A DNA stretch of 64,000 bases from Sinorhizobium arboris LMG 14919 (lineage in GTDB: Bacteria > Pseudomonadota > Alphaproteobacteria > Rhizobiales > Rhizobiaceae), in the NCBI RefSeq assembly GCF_000427465.1, contig NZ_ATYB01000009.1, forward strand, positions 1 through 64,000, written 5' to 3'. Within the stretch, counting starts at the first letter, position 1, and every line of letters begins with the position of its first letter. Both the position numbers and the translations under genes were made by a program. The notes below the pieces were generated by a model that searched no databases, was not told the DNA's origin, and worked only from the letters and a program-made list of their open reading frames with translations. This document shows, one piece after another, positions 45,345 to 53,116 of the stretch.

Positions 45345-45447
45345 CATGGCGAATGCGTGAGAAACTCCATCGGTAGCCCTCAGGGTCGTGGGTTCGAAGC
45401 CCACCTTCCGCAAGGAAGAAGTGTTTCTCGCAACACTCGTCGCCATG
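45345..45447 (+). ncRNA. Y-RNA-like unit 2 (103 nt)
   Basis: Closing helix CATGGCGA (45345-45352) / TCGCCATG (45440-45447), 8 bp, perfect, with GCGAATG and CACTCGTCG motifs. The inner helix pairs GTGAGAAAC (45357-45365) with GTTTCTCGC (45423-45431), 9 bp with one wobble. T-arm GTGGG-TTCGAAG-CCCAC, then stem CTTCC closed by the GNRA-type loop GCAA and GGAAG. No D-arm. A small hairpin CCC-TCA-GGG precedes the T-arm. Confidence 0.8.
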
Positions 45448-45482
45448 GACGGGCAGCTTATGCCTGGAAAACGACGCTGGTG

Positions 45483-45540
45483 CTCCGCGAATGGAGTTGC
45501 AGGTTCGAAGCCTGTGCTGCCGTCATCTCCCGTCGTGGAG
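45483..45540 (+). ncRNA. Minimal Y-RNA-like unit 3 (58 nt)
   Basis: Closing helix CTCCGCGA (45483-45490) / TCGTGGAG (45533-45540), 8 bp with one G-U. The 5' motif GCGAATG and 3' motif CTCCCGTCG flank a T-arm-like hairpin GCAGG-TTCGAAG-CCTGT (45499-45515). It lacks the inner helix, D-arm and acceptor-like stem seen in units 1, 4 and 5. An alternative 7-bp pairing (CTGCCGT 45517-45523 with ACGGCAG 45543-45549) would compete with the closing helix. Confidence 0.7.
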
Positions 45541-45577
45541 GAACGGCAGGAAGTTTTCCGGGCAAGGCTGTTTCAGG

Positions 45578-45705
45578 CAGCGGCGAATGCCGGACGGAAC
45601 TACAGCCTCACCATCGGATGGTCTGGTTGGGTTCGACTCCCACCCTTGGCGGCGCTCTCTGGCACGAGCGGGGCCATCCGGTTTCGTCCACTCTCGTCGC
45701 CGCTG
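45578..45705 (+). ncRNA. Y-RNA-like unit 4 (128 nt)
   Basis: Closing helix CAGCGGCGA (45578-45586) / TCGCCGCTG (45697-45705), 9 bp, perfect, with GCGAATG and CTCTCGTCG motifs. Inner helix GGACGGAAC (45592-45600) / GTTTCGTCC (45681-45689), 9 bp with one wobble. A hairpin ACCAT-CGG-ATGGT, a T-arm TGGG-TTCGACT-CCCA and a stem CGCTC/GAGCG follow. The ACTACAG heptad just inside the inner helix is shared with units 1 and 5. Confidence 0.85.
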
Positions 45706-45744
45706 TGAATATCCCCGCATCGGGGAACCGAAAGGAACGGAATG

Positions 45745-45880
45745 CCCTGCGAATGCCGGCAGGACTACAGGGTAGAGCGGCCCGCCGAACACTCGGCGGG
45801 CAGGTCGGGTGTTCAATCCATCCCGTGTTCCGTTGGAACGCGTAGCTCAGTAAAGCGTCCTGCCAACTCTCGTCGCCGGG
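45745..45880 (+). ncRNA. Y-RNA-like unit 5 (tRNA-mimic, 136 nt)
   Basis: Closing helix CCCTGCGA (45745-45752) / TCGCCGGG (45873-45880), 7 of 8 paired. Inner helix GGCAGGAC (45758-45765) / GTCCTGCC (45857-45864), 8 bp, perfect. Inside: a 9-bp hairpin GCCCGCCGA-ACAC-TCGGCGGGC, a T-arm GGGTG-TTCAATC-CATCC, a stem CGTGTTCC-GTT-GGAACGCG (one wobble) and a D-arm beginning TAGCTCAG. The order is again a permuted tRNA. rtcB starts 54 bases later. Confidence 0.85.
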
Positions 45881-45934
45881 ACGATGCGATGAAGAAACGA
45901 ACGGAACAGAAGGACTGCAGACGCAGAAAAGAAA

Positions 45935-47356
45935 ATGACCGAAGTAATAAGCGGACAGGACTTGATCGATGCTGGCATGAGCCAGGGCAAATGGTTTCGG
46001 GCGGCGCTCGAAGCAGCGAACAAGGCGTTGAACGACGGCGGCTCGATGGCCGACGCTCTGGCTGCTGCTCGCGCACACCAGCCCGCACCGACCCTGCCGC
46101 TGCGATCGGATAACGGCGTGACGATACACATGAACATCCGCGCCGAAAACGCCCATGAGCAGGACAACATCGAGAAGGTGAACGCCACCATGCGGGAGCT
46201 TGTCCGCACACCGGTCGTGCGGGCGGCGGCGATCATGCCGGACGCCTGCCCGTCAGGGCCGGTCGGCACGATTCCCGTCGGGGGTGTGGTCGCCTCGGAG
46301 GCCATTCATCCGGGAATGCATTCGGCCGACATCTGCTGCTCGATGGCGATTTCGGTCTTCCCGGACGCGTCGCCAAAGGCGCTGCTCGACGCCGTGCATA
46401 CGGTGACCCATTTCGGTCCGGGCGGACGTCCGCGCGGCGCACAGATCAAGCCTTCCGAGGCGACGCTTGCGGCGTTCCAGCAGAATCCGCTTCTGAGGGA
46501 GATGGTGAGCGTCGGCATTGATCATTTTGCCACCCAGGGCGACGGGAATCACTTCGCCTATGTGGGGCAAATGAGATCGACCGGTGAGCCGGCGCTCGTC
46601 ACCCATCATGGCTCGCGTGCGCCCGGCGCCCGGCTCTACGAGAGGGGCATGAAGATCGCCGACAGGTTTCGCCAGCAGCTTTCTCCTGAAACGCTGAGGG
46701 AAAATGCCTGGATACCGGCGGAGAGTGAAGAAGGGGAGATCTATTGGTCGGCCCTGCAGGCGGTCCGTCAGTGGACGAAGGAGAACCATTTCGCCATTCA
46801 CGACATGGCGGCGGAGAAGCTTGTGGCAAAGATCGGTGACCGCTTCTGGAATGAACACAACTTCGTCTTCCGGAAATCCGACGGCCTCTTCTATCACGGC
46901 AAGGGCGCCACGCCCGCTTTCGATAATTGGGCCGGCGACGCGACCGATCTCACGATCATCCCGATGAATATGGCGGAGCCGATCCTGATCGTACGCGGAT
47001 CGAACGCCGATAACGGACTTGGCTTCTCGCCTCATGGAGCCGGTCGGAATTTCTCGCGTACCGCGCACATCAGGCGTCTCCGCGAGGAATACGGCGCGGA
47101 CGCGCGCGGTCTGAGCCCGAACAACATCGCGGCGATCATGGAGAAGGAGACGAAAGGTCTCGATGTGCGCTTCTATGCGGGTTCGCCCGACGTGTCGGAG
47201 CTTCCTAGCGCCTACAAGAACGCCGCCCACGTGAAGAAGCAGATCGAGCATTACGGTCTCGCCGAAGTCGTCGACGAGGTCATCCCGTATGGCTCCATCA
47301 TGGCCGGCGACTGGCAGAGCAACGCTCCGTGGCGTCGCGGCAAACGTCGCGGATGA
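45935..47356 (+). CDS. rtcB: RtcB-type RNA ligase
   Basis: A 473-residue RtcB-family RNA ligase. Metal and GMP-site landmarks are present: HSADICCS (129-136, D132 and C135 as in canonical DIGCG), QGDGNHF (201-207), HHGSR (224-228) and HGAGRNFSR (367-375, histidine that carries GMP). The DICCS and GDGNHF variants differ from the DIGCG/GGGNHF consensus, placing it in a divergent bacterial RtcB clade. It would reseal RNAs with 2',3'-cyclic phosphate or 3'-phosphate and 5'-OH ends. Shine-Dalgarno is weak (AGAAAAGAAA). Confidence 0.93.
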   Translation: MTEVISGQDLIDAGMSQGKWFRAALEAANKALNDGGSMADALAAARAHQPAPTLPLRSDNGVTIHMNIRAENAHEQDNIEKVNATMRELVRTPVVRAAAIMPDACPSGPVGTIPVGGVVASEAIHPGMHSADICCSMAISVFPDASPKALLDAVHTVTHFGPGGRPRGAQIKPSEATLAAFQQNPLLREMVSVGIDHFATQGDGNHFAYVGQMRSTGEPALVTHHGSRAPGARLYERGMKIADRFRQQLSPETLRENAWIPAESEEGEIYWSALQAVRQWTKENHFAIHDMAAEKLVAKIGDRFWNEHNFVFRKSDGLFYHGKGATPAFDNWAGDATDLTIIPMNMAEPILIVRGSNADNGLGFSPHGAGRNFSRTAHIRRLREEYGADARGLSPNNIAAIMEKETKGLDVRFYAGSPDVSELPSAYKNAAHVKKQIEHYGLAEVVDEVIPYGSIMAGDWQSNAPWRRGKRRG

Positions 47357-47363
47357 TTGTCAG

Positions 47364-47396
47364 AAGGGCACCGCACTTGCTGGTGCGGTGCCCTTT
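47364..47396 (+). terminator. Rho-independent terminator after rtcB
   Basis: AAGGGCACCGCAC, 6-base loop TTGCTG, GTGCGGTGCCCTT: 13 perfect pairs ending in TTT, eight bases after the rtcB stop. Marks the end of the rsr-Y RNA-rtcB transcription unit and may also stop the converging cyclase transcript. Confidence 0.85.
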
Positions 47397-47477
47397 CGAC
47401 CTGGCTCAACACGGCAGTTCCCGTCCAGGAACGCTCCTCATCGGCAAGCGATCGGTTCTCGAGGTCAATCCAACCCG

Positions 47478-49235
47478 TCAATTCAGGCCGGCACGGGCAA
47501 GTCCCTCGATCAGGCGCGCCCGATCGTCGGCGCGGACGAAAGAAGATGTTGCTCCGACCGCGTCCCGTGAGATGTCAGGGACAAGCGACTTGAGCCGTCC
47601 GAGCAAGTCCGCGGCAGCCTCCTGGTTGTCCAGAAGCCCGGCACAGGCCGTGCCGATGACCAGCGGAACCGCGTGGCCGGACCGCAAGCGATGCGCCTCC
47701 CGTGCATAACTCAATCCAAGCTCGTAATTCGCCCCCTGGAAATAAGCCATGGCGTAGTAAAACTGAAAGTCGCCGAGAAAAGCCTCGCGCGGGCTCAGTC
47801 TGAGGGCGTGGTCGATGCAAGGAATGGCGTCCGCCGCGCGGCCCCCGTTGGCGTGCGCAAGTCCCAACTGACCGTGTGCAAACGCGGAGTTCGGGTTGAT
47901 AGCGACAGCCTGGCTGATCGCTGCCATCGCCAGGACATTGTCACGCGTGGCAAAGGCTATCATCGCCTGCGCAAGGTAGGCCCACGGTTCTTTATCGTCC
48001 GCGGCAATGGCTTGTTGGACGGTATCCCTGGCAAGGGCCAGGGCGTACCCCATGTCCTCCCATCCCTGGAACGCGCGCCACACCGTAATCCAACCTTTCA
48101 TGGCGAGCGCCTGGGCATAATCGGGAGCCAGTCCGATTGCCCGATCGAGCAGGGGGAGCATCTTTCGGCTGCTCTCCTCAGACAACTGGGAACACAGGAA
48201 CACCGCCCGCACGACACATTCCCAGGCATCAAGGCCATGATGCGGCTTGGGGCTTTCGCGAGCATGCTCTGCCGCCAGCAGTTCCGGCCCGATGCGGCCG
48301 ACGACGCTTGTGGTGATTTCGTCCTGAATGACGAAAATGTCGCCGAGGTCGCCGTCGTACCTCTCGGCCCAGAGATGGGCTTCGGAGGCCGCATCGATGA
48401 GCTGCGCGGTCACCCTCACGCGGTTGCCGGACTTGCGGACGCTCCCCTCGAGAACATAGCGGATCCCGAGTTCGCGCCCGACGGCGCGCACATCCACGGG
48501 CTTTCCCTTGTAGGTGAACATCGTGTTGCGGGCGATCACGAAGAAGCCCTTGAGCTTGGATAGCGCGGTGGTGATGTCCTCGGTGAGCCCATCGCTGAAG
48601 AAGTCCTGCTCCGGGTCGGCGCTCATGGCGCTGAACGGCAGTACGGCAATGGATGGTCGGTCCGGAAGTGCGGGCCTTGGCGATGCCGTTCGTGCGGTCG
48701 TCCCTCCCAGAAGCGGCCGGTACAGTCGCACCGGCCGCTCCATGTTCTTGAGCTGGCGTTCGCCGAGGTACTCATAGTCGCAATCAAGCTTGCCCTGGAG
48801 ATGATCGTACGCCGTGCCGGAAATGCAAATGCCGCCTGGATCCGCCAAGGTCTGGAGGCGGGCCGCGATGTTGACGCCATCGCCGTAGAGATCCCCATCA
48901 ACCTCGTGGATCACATCACCGAGATTGACGGCGATCCGGAAGATGATGCGTTGCTCCGTTGGGATATCGGCCTGGTTCTCGGCAACGCCCTTCTGGATGG
49001 CGACCGCGCATGCGACTGCATCGACGACCGAGCCGTACTCCACGAGCGCGCCGTCGCCCATCAGCTTGACGACACGGCCCTGATGCTCGGCAAGCAGCGG
49101 GTCGATCACCTCCCGGCGCAGAACCTTCAGGGCCGACAACGTCCCAGCCTCGTCATGTTCGACGAGGCGGGAATAGCCGACGACATCAGCGGCCAAGATC
49201 GCGGCCAGCCGCCGCTCCGCTCTTGCAGTTGCCAT
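47478..49235 (-). CDS. Adenylate/guanylate cyclase with TolB-like and TPR domains
   Basis: A 585-residue rhizobial class III cyclase. The catalytic domain (about 1-175) starts ERRLAAILAADVVGYSRLV with metal Asp residues and continues KLMGDGALVEYGSVVDAV. A TolB-like region (RPSIAVLPFSAMSADPEQDFFSDGLTEDITTAL, about 210-320) follows. TPR-like repeats (AIAADDKEPWAYLAQAMIAFATRDN, NPNSAFAHGQLGLAHANGG) make the C-terminal half. ATG at 49235 follows GGGAGAG. Converges on the RNA-repair operon. Confidence 0.88.
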   Translation of the reverse strand: MATARAERRLAAILAADVVGYSRLVEHDEAGTLSALKVLRREVIDPLLAEHQGRVVKLMGDGALVEYGSVVDAVACAVAIQKGVAENQADIPTEQRIIFRIAVNLGDVIHEVDGDLYGDGVNIAARLQTLADPGGICISGTAYDHLQGKLDCDYEYLGERQLKNMERPVRLYRPLLGGTTARTASPRPALPDRPSIAVLPFSAMSADPEQDFFSDGLTEDITTALSKLKGFFVIARNTMFTYKGKPVDVRAVGRELGIRYVLEGSVRKSGNRVRVTAQLIDAASEAHLWAERYDGDLGDIFVIQDEITTSVVGRIGPELLAAEHARESPKPHHGLDAWECVVRAVFLCSQLSEESSRKMLPLLDRAIGLAPDYAQALAMKGWITVWRAFQGWEDMGYALALARDTVQQAIAADDKEPWAYLAQAMIAFATRDNVLAMAAISQAVAINPNSAFAHGQLGLAHANGGRAADAIPCIDHALRLSPREAFLGDFQFYYAMAYFQGANYELGLSYAREAHRLRSGHAVPLVIGTACAGLLDNQEAAADLLGRLKSLVPDISRDAVGATSSFVRADDRARLIEGLARAGLN

Positions 49236-49757
49236 GGCTGTCTCTCCCTCAGGAGATCCGCCGGATGAAGCCCCAGGCGATTGACGCGACATGCACCATC
49301 CGGCTGCCCGACACCGCGACCGTGCTGGTTCATGTTACCACTGAGACGGCCATGTGGCGACGCTTCACGAGAGTGCCGAACAGAATCCGCGAAGCGGTCA
49401 CTGCAAAGGATTGTTGCGGTCCATTGCAAGGACGGCGTCATTCGGAGGAAGGTCCGTTTTCGTGACTTCGAACCCACTGGCGCGCTGAATTTGCCGAAGC
49501 GGTTTCTTCCGTCGTTGGTGGTGGGAACAATCGCTCCGGCGGCGACGTGTCCTAACCTCAGGATGGGCCACGACCATGCCCCCAGCCGGCCTCGATGTCC
49601 GCAACCAAATATCTGCGGCCGGAAGCAGCCAATCCGCTCCCGGCCCCAGGCCGACTTTCGTCCCTCGCCTTGAACGGAATCGAACCATAGATACCGCAAT
49701 TCGCATGCACCATTTCCGGCGCGCCGATAGGATATGGTTCAGCAGCCGCCGCCTATG
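49236..49757. other. Intergenic region with the right copy of the flanking repeat
   Basis: About 520 bases with no supportable gene. Open frames on both strands show low-complexity, repeat-like translation (for example GRKSAWGRERIGCFRPQIF) typical of dispersed intergenic repeats. The right 21-bp repeat copy is at 49666-49686. Confidence 0.45.
49666..49686. repeat. Direct repeat, right copy (RNA-repair block)
   Basis: Identical to 41706-41726 except for A instead of T at position 14, in the same orientation, and preceded by CCC in both cases. The two copies lie 7960 bases apart, one 25 bases beyond the rtcR stop and the other about 430 bases beyond the cyclase start. Confidence 0.6.
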
Positions 49758-51485
49758 CTAGTTACGCCAAGCGGAATCATAGCTCCATGCCTCACACGTT
49801 TGGATCCGGCCCCTGTCGGCGCACTTCACTTCAAGCGAGGTCAGGCCTGTGATCTTATAGGTACGGCGCGTGCCGCAGACCGCGCCCCCATTGGCGAATA
49901 CCTCGACGACGCCGCGGTCAAAGAACAAGGTCAATCGTTCGAGCGTCAGCGGCGCTGAGCGGTACTTGATTTCACCATTATCCTCCGCCACGGCCAGCTC
50001 AAGCCGGCGGGCGCTGTGAACCAATCTAAAGCTCTCCCCGTCGCTGCCCCGCGCGATGATTAGAATTCCATCCAGATCGCCTGCCAAAGACAACTCGACG
50101 GGGCGCCCCGGTTCGCATGCGAATTGGCAAGGTGCAGTTAGCGGAAGAGTGCGGGCGCGCAGGCGCTGACAGCCCTTCTCCGGCATCATTGTCAAATTCC
50201 GTTGGGCGTCGAGGCCGAGCACGCGCGGGAGCGACAGCTCCCCGCTATAGGGCGAACCTCCTGGTTTGCGGAATTCCCAATTGAAGAGCCAGGCAAAAGC
50301 GATCTGGCGATCCTTTGCCACGAAGCTCTGCATCGCGTAAAAGTCGGTGCCGAAATCCAACTCCTGCAAAGCGGGAGTCGCGGGCATGAAGCGGTCGCCC
50401 TCGAACGTGCCGACCTGCGCGAAAAGCAGGTTATGACGGCCGGTTTCCGGCTCAGTGTATCCTACAAAGCCCATCACCAGGACATAATCACCATCGAGCT
50501 CGAAGAAATCCGGGCACTCCACGCAGCGTGCGCCGTGCCGGCGAAAATGCTCGGGAGCCCGATAAAGGACGGACAAGAATTTCCAGTCCTCGCCGTCCTC
50601 GGACCCATAGAGCAGGACGGCTGGATCACCATCGATCGCCGCGCCGAGCACCATCCGATATGTGCCGGAGGCCGCATCATACCAGACCTTGGGGTCACGG
50701 AAGTCGTGGGCGCTGCCGTCGGGACCGTTGACAAGCACCAGCTTGGTGGCATCCGGACGCAGGAGATCGGCCGATGGCAGCACTCGCTTCTGCACCTCCT
50801 TGTAGTCCTTGAACAGGTCATAGGCCGGCAGCCGTTCTGTGTAGTAGAAGCTGAGCTTGCCATCGGGGCCGACGAAGGCACTTCCCGAGAAAGCGCCGCC
50901 GGTGGCGCCCAGCGACCAAAGATTCTGTTCCGGATGCAGGAAGACCGGCAGATGGATCCAACGGTAGAGGTCATCGCTGACGGCATGGCCCCAGTGCATG
51001 GGTCCCCATTCGGATTCAACGGGGTGGAACTGGTAATACAGGTGATAGCGGCCGTCGACGAAACACAGACCGTTCGGATCGTTCATCCAGGCCTGAAACG
51101 GCGAGAATCTGAGCTGCGGGCGATTTGCATCGCTCTCGTACCACTCCGGCCAGGATGCCCTCGGTCGAGCGATTACGCGGCCATCGCGCAACTCCAGGAA
51201 AGTCACGCCTTTCTCAGCCACGTCGTCCGGGTTGAAGCTGTAAAGCAGTGGAATTTCAATGGCGCCATCGTCCCATTCTACCGTGAGCGGACCGGCCGCA
51301 TAATGGGTATAGGAATAGAATTGAAAGTAGGGCGGCAGCCGCGCAATCCGGTAAACGACCCGATCGCCGGCACGCAGAACAAAGGCCTCGGCGTATTCTT
51401 CGGGAACTGATTTTCCAGGCTTTTGCCGAGCCCAGATCTCGAACCGCACGCCGTGCTCAGCATTCAATTGCACCCTGTTCTTCAT
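49758..51485 (-). CDS. GH32 beta-fructosidase (levanase/fructan hydrolase type)
   Basis: A 575-residue GH32 enzyme. WMNDPNG near 131 holds the nucleophile Asp, FRDPKVW near 260 the transition-state stabiliser Asp and ECPD near 322 the acid/base Glu, in a five-bladed propeller; the C-terminal beta-sandwich ends with RRTYKITGLTSLEVKC. An extra N-terminal domain of about 110 residues precedes it. No signal peptide, so cytoplasmic. It probably releases fructose from imported inulobiose or fructo-oligosaccharides. Confidence 0.9.
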   Translation of the reverse strand: MKNRVQLNAEHGVRFEIWARQKPGKSVPEEYAEAFVLRAGDRVVYRIARLPPYFQFYSYTHYAAGPLTVEWDDGAIEIPLLYSFNPDDVAEKGVTFLELRDGRVIARPRASWPEWYESDANRPQLRFSPFQAWMNDPNGLCFVDGRYHLYYQFHPVESEWGPMHWGHAVSDDLYRWIHLPVFLHPEQNLWSLGATGGAFSGSAFVGPDGKLSFYYTERLPAYDLFKDYKEVQKRVLPSADLLRPDATKLVLVNGPDGSAHDFRDPKVWYDAASGTYRMVLGAAIDGDPAVLLYGSEDGEDWKFLSVLYRAPEHFRRHGARCVECPDFFELDGDYVLVMGFVGYTEPETGRHNLLFAQVGTFEGDRFMPATPALQELDFGTDFYAMQSFVAKDRQIAFAWLFNWEFRKPGGSPYSGELSLPRVLGLDAQRNLTMMPEKGCQRLRARTLPLTAPCQFACEPGRPVELSLAGDLDGILIIARGSDGESFRLVHSARRLELAVAEDNGEIKYRSAPLTLERLTLFFDRGVVEVFANGGAVCGTRRTYKITGLTSLEVKCADRGRIQTCEAWSYDSAWRN

Positions 51486-51534
51486 TCGATGATCTCATTG
51501 AATAGTCACTGAATTTCGAGAGTCTTCGTTCAGT

Positions 51535-52929
51535 CTATATTGACACTTTGCCACTTTTCCCAGGAACTGGAGTACCCCTGAATGCATTCATTGTTTTGTC
51601 CATCTCAACCTGTTCGTCAGTTCCTGAATCCAGGACACTGTTTCGTGCTGACCCTCTTTGTATCAGTACCGTCGTTACTTCGAGCTCGTTCAAACTGCCA
51701 GTTGAAAGCAATGCGCCCACTTGCGTCGAAAAACAGGCACTGTTTGGCGCATCATTGATTTGCGATATTTCTGTTGTCGCCACGATGTGATTATTGGCTA
51801 TGTAATTTCCGCTACCGGAAACCACATTGATTATGACAGGCTTTGCAGCGAGAGGTTTGATGTACCTAGCATCTATTGTTTCTGAAATATGGTTCGCAAT
51901 TATCGAATTGTTGCTGCCGTCGATTTGCAAAAGTCCGAACAGATCATCCAAGCCGTTGTCGTACTTTTGCATCGGCGCCCATGGCTCTCGATCTCGCAAA
52001 AAGTGATTTGAGGAAACCAGATTTTCGCAACAGTTAGCAGCGAAAACCAGCATTCCGGGGTAAAACGAATGAAATCTATTCCCTGTGACCGAGGAACGCG
52101 CCACGCCGGAAAAGTAGACACTGCTCGCACCTCGAGGGAATACGTTGTTTGCGGATACTAGAATGCCCCCATAATTTTCGGCATAAATGGAATGTCCCCT
52201 ATAACCGGCTCCGACAAAATTATTGGCTATTCTTGAGGCCTGCCCCATACCCTTCAATTCGATACAGTTTCCGCACTCCGCAATGAAATTGTTGTCTATC
52301 GCCAGCGCATCTGCATCATGAATAATAACTCCATGCTCCAGATAGATAAGACCCATCCCCGTTATTCGGCATGAGTCATTGGCGCTGGCTACATAGATGC
52401 CCGTTTTGCCATTCTTATATGTATTTTCTGCCTCACTTTGCCCCGAACCATCGTCAATGAAATGCAGGCCATCAATGCAAAAGTCAGCAAACTCCACAGA
52501 GCTTATCCGAGGATTTCCGGTGCGCTTAACATAAAAGGCGGCTCCAGCAGTCTCACTGTCGGCGGCCTCTGGAGAAATGTCCACAAGTATACGACTACCG
52601 CCGGGCCACACTTCGTGCCAGCGTGCCAGCTCGTTTGCGGGTGTGTTGAAACGAATGCTCGAAGACGTAAAACCGTGCCCGGAACCCACAATCTTCAGAT
52701 AGCTCACGTCTATAACGACTTGAGTGGCAAGACGGTAATCGCCCGGCGGTATATAGATAACTGCTCCAGGTTTTCCGCCATCATTTAGATCGGAAACAGT
52801 TTGCCTGCTCTTGATGTCTGCAATGATGCTATTGATGACCGCTCCGATATCCTCATGGGGATCACCTATGGGATACTTTGTTACGTCGTAACAGTTTTCG
52901 CTAATCATTATTGATGTCTTCTCGGACAT
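51535..52929 (-). CDS. GH91 family (difructose anhydride III hydrolase / inulin fructotransferase-like)
   Basis: A 464-residue right-handed beta-helix protein matching GH91: NCYDVTKYPIGDPHEDIGAV, GKPGAVIYIPPGDYRLATQVVIDVSYLKI, GHGFTSSSIRFN and LIYLEHGVIIHDADALAIDNNFIAECGNCIELKGMGQ. Asp207 (DADAL) and Glu218 (FIAEC) are 11 apart, as in the Asp-Glu pair described for GH91. No signal peptide, unlike secreted inulin fructotransferases. Codon use is visibly more AT-rich than neighbours. Cytoplasmic location plus GH32 favours hydrolysis of imported DFA III. Confidence 0.85.
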   Translation of the reverse strand: MSEKTSIMISENCYDVTKYPIGDPHEDIGAVINSIIADIKSRQTVSDLNDGGKPGAVIYIPPGDYRLATQVVIDVSYLKIVGSGHGFTSSSIRFNTPANELARWHEVWPGGSRILVDISPEAADSETAGAAFYVKRTGNPRISSVEFADFCIDGLHFIDDGSGQSEAENTYKNGKTGIYVASANDSCRITGMGLIYLEHGVIIHDADALAIDNNFIAECGNCIELKGMGQASRIANNFVGAGYRGHSIYAENYGGILVSANNVFPRGASSVYFSGVARSSVTGNRFHSFYPGMLVFAANCCENLVSSNHFLRDREPWAPMQKYDNGLDDLFGLLQIDGSNNSIIANHISETIDARYIKPLAAKPVIINVVSGSGNYIANNHIVATTEISQINDAPNSACFSTQVGALLSTGSLNELEVTTVLIQRGSARNSVLDSGTDEQVEMDKTMNAFRGTPVPGKSGKVSI

Positions 52930-53116
52930 TTCTCACTCCAGACCGGTAGTAGACTGACGTTCTTGATTGGGTTGTTGCCTGCAAGCCGACCGGGGAGTGC
53001 GTTCAAGCAGCTTTCTGTTTAGGTTTGCAGTAAGATCTAGCCGGAGATCCGAAGGAGTCGCAGGCGATTGGTGGCGATAGAGGCTCGTCATCCTTGTTTC
53101 TCTCCTGGCGATACCA

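Noticed and set aside
45284..45405. An ordinary tRNA gene starting GGCCCGTAGCTCAGC
   Set aside because: The 5' half looks genuine, but the following T-arm is followed by CTTCCGC, which does not pair with GGCCCGT. GGCCCG pairs instead with CGGGCC upstream, so the tRNA-like module is permuted and belongs to unit 1.
45282..45845. Open frames of up to 187 codons across the interval between Ro60 and rtcB
   Set aside because: Translations are low-complexity and Arg/Ser rich. The interval is better explained by base-paired RNA units with covarying helices, and no ribosome site fits.
46253..47251. A 332-residue frame opposite rtcB
   Set aside because: Antisense to the conserved RtcB active-site motifs; shadow frame.
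50202..51410. A 402-residue frame opposite the GH32 gene
   Set aside because: Antisense to the WMNDPNG, FRDP and ECPD motifs; no family similarity.
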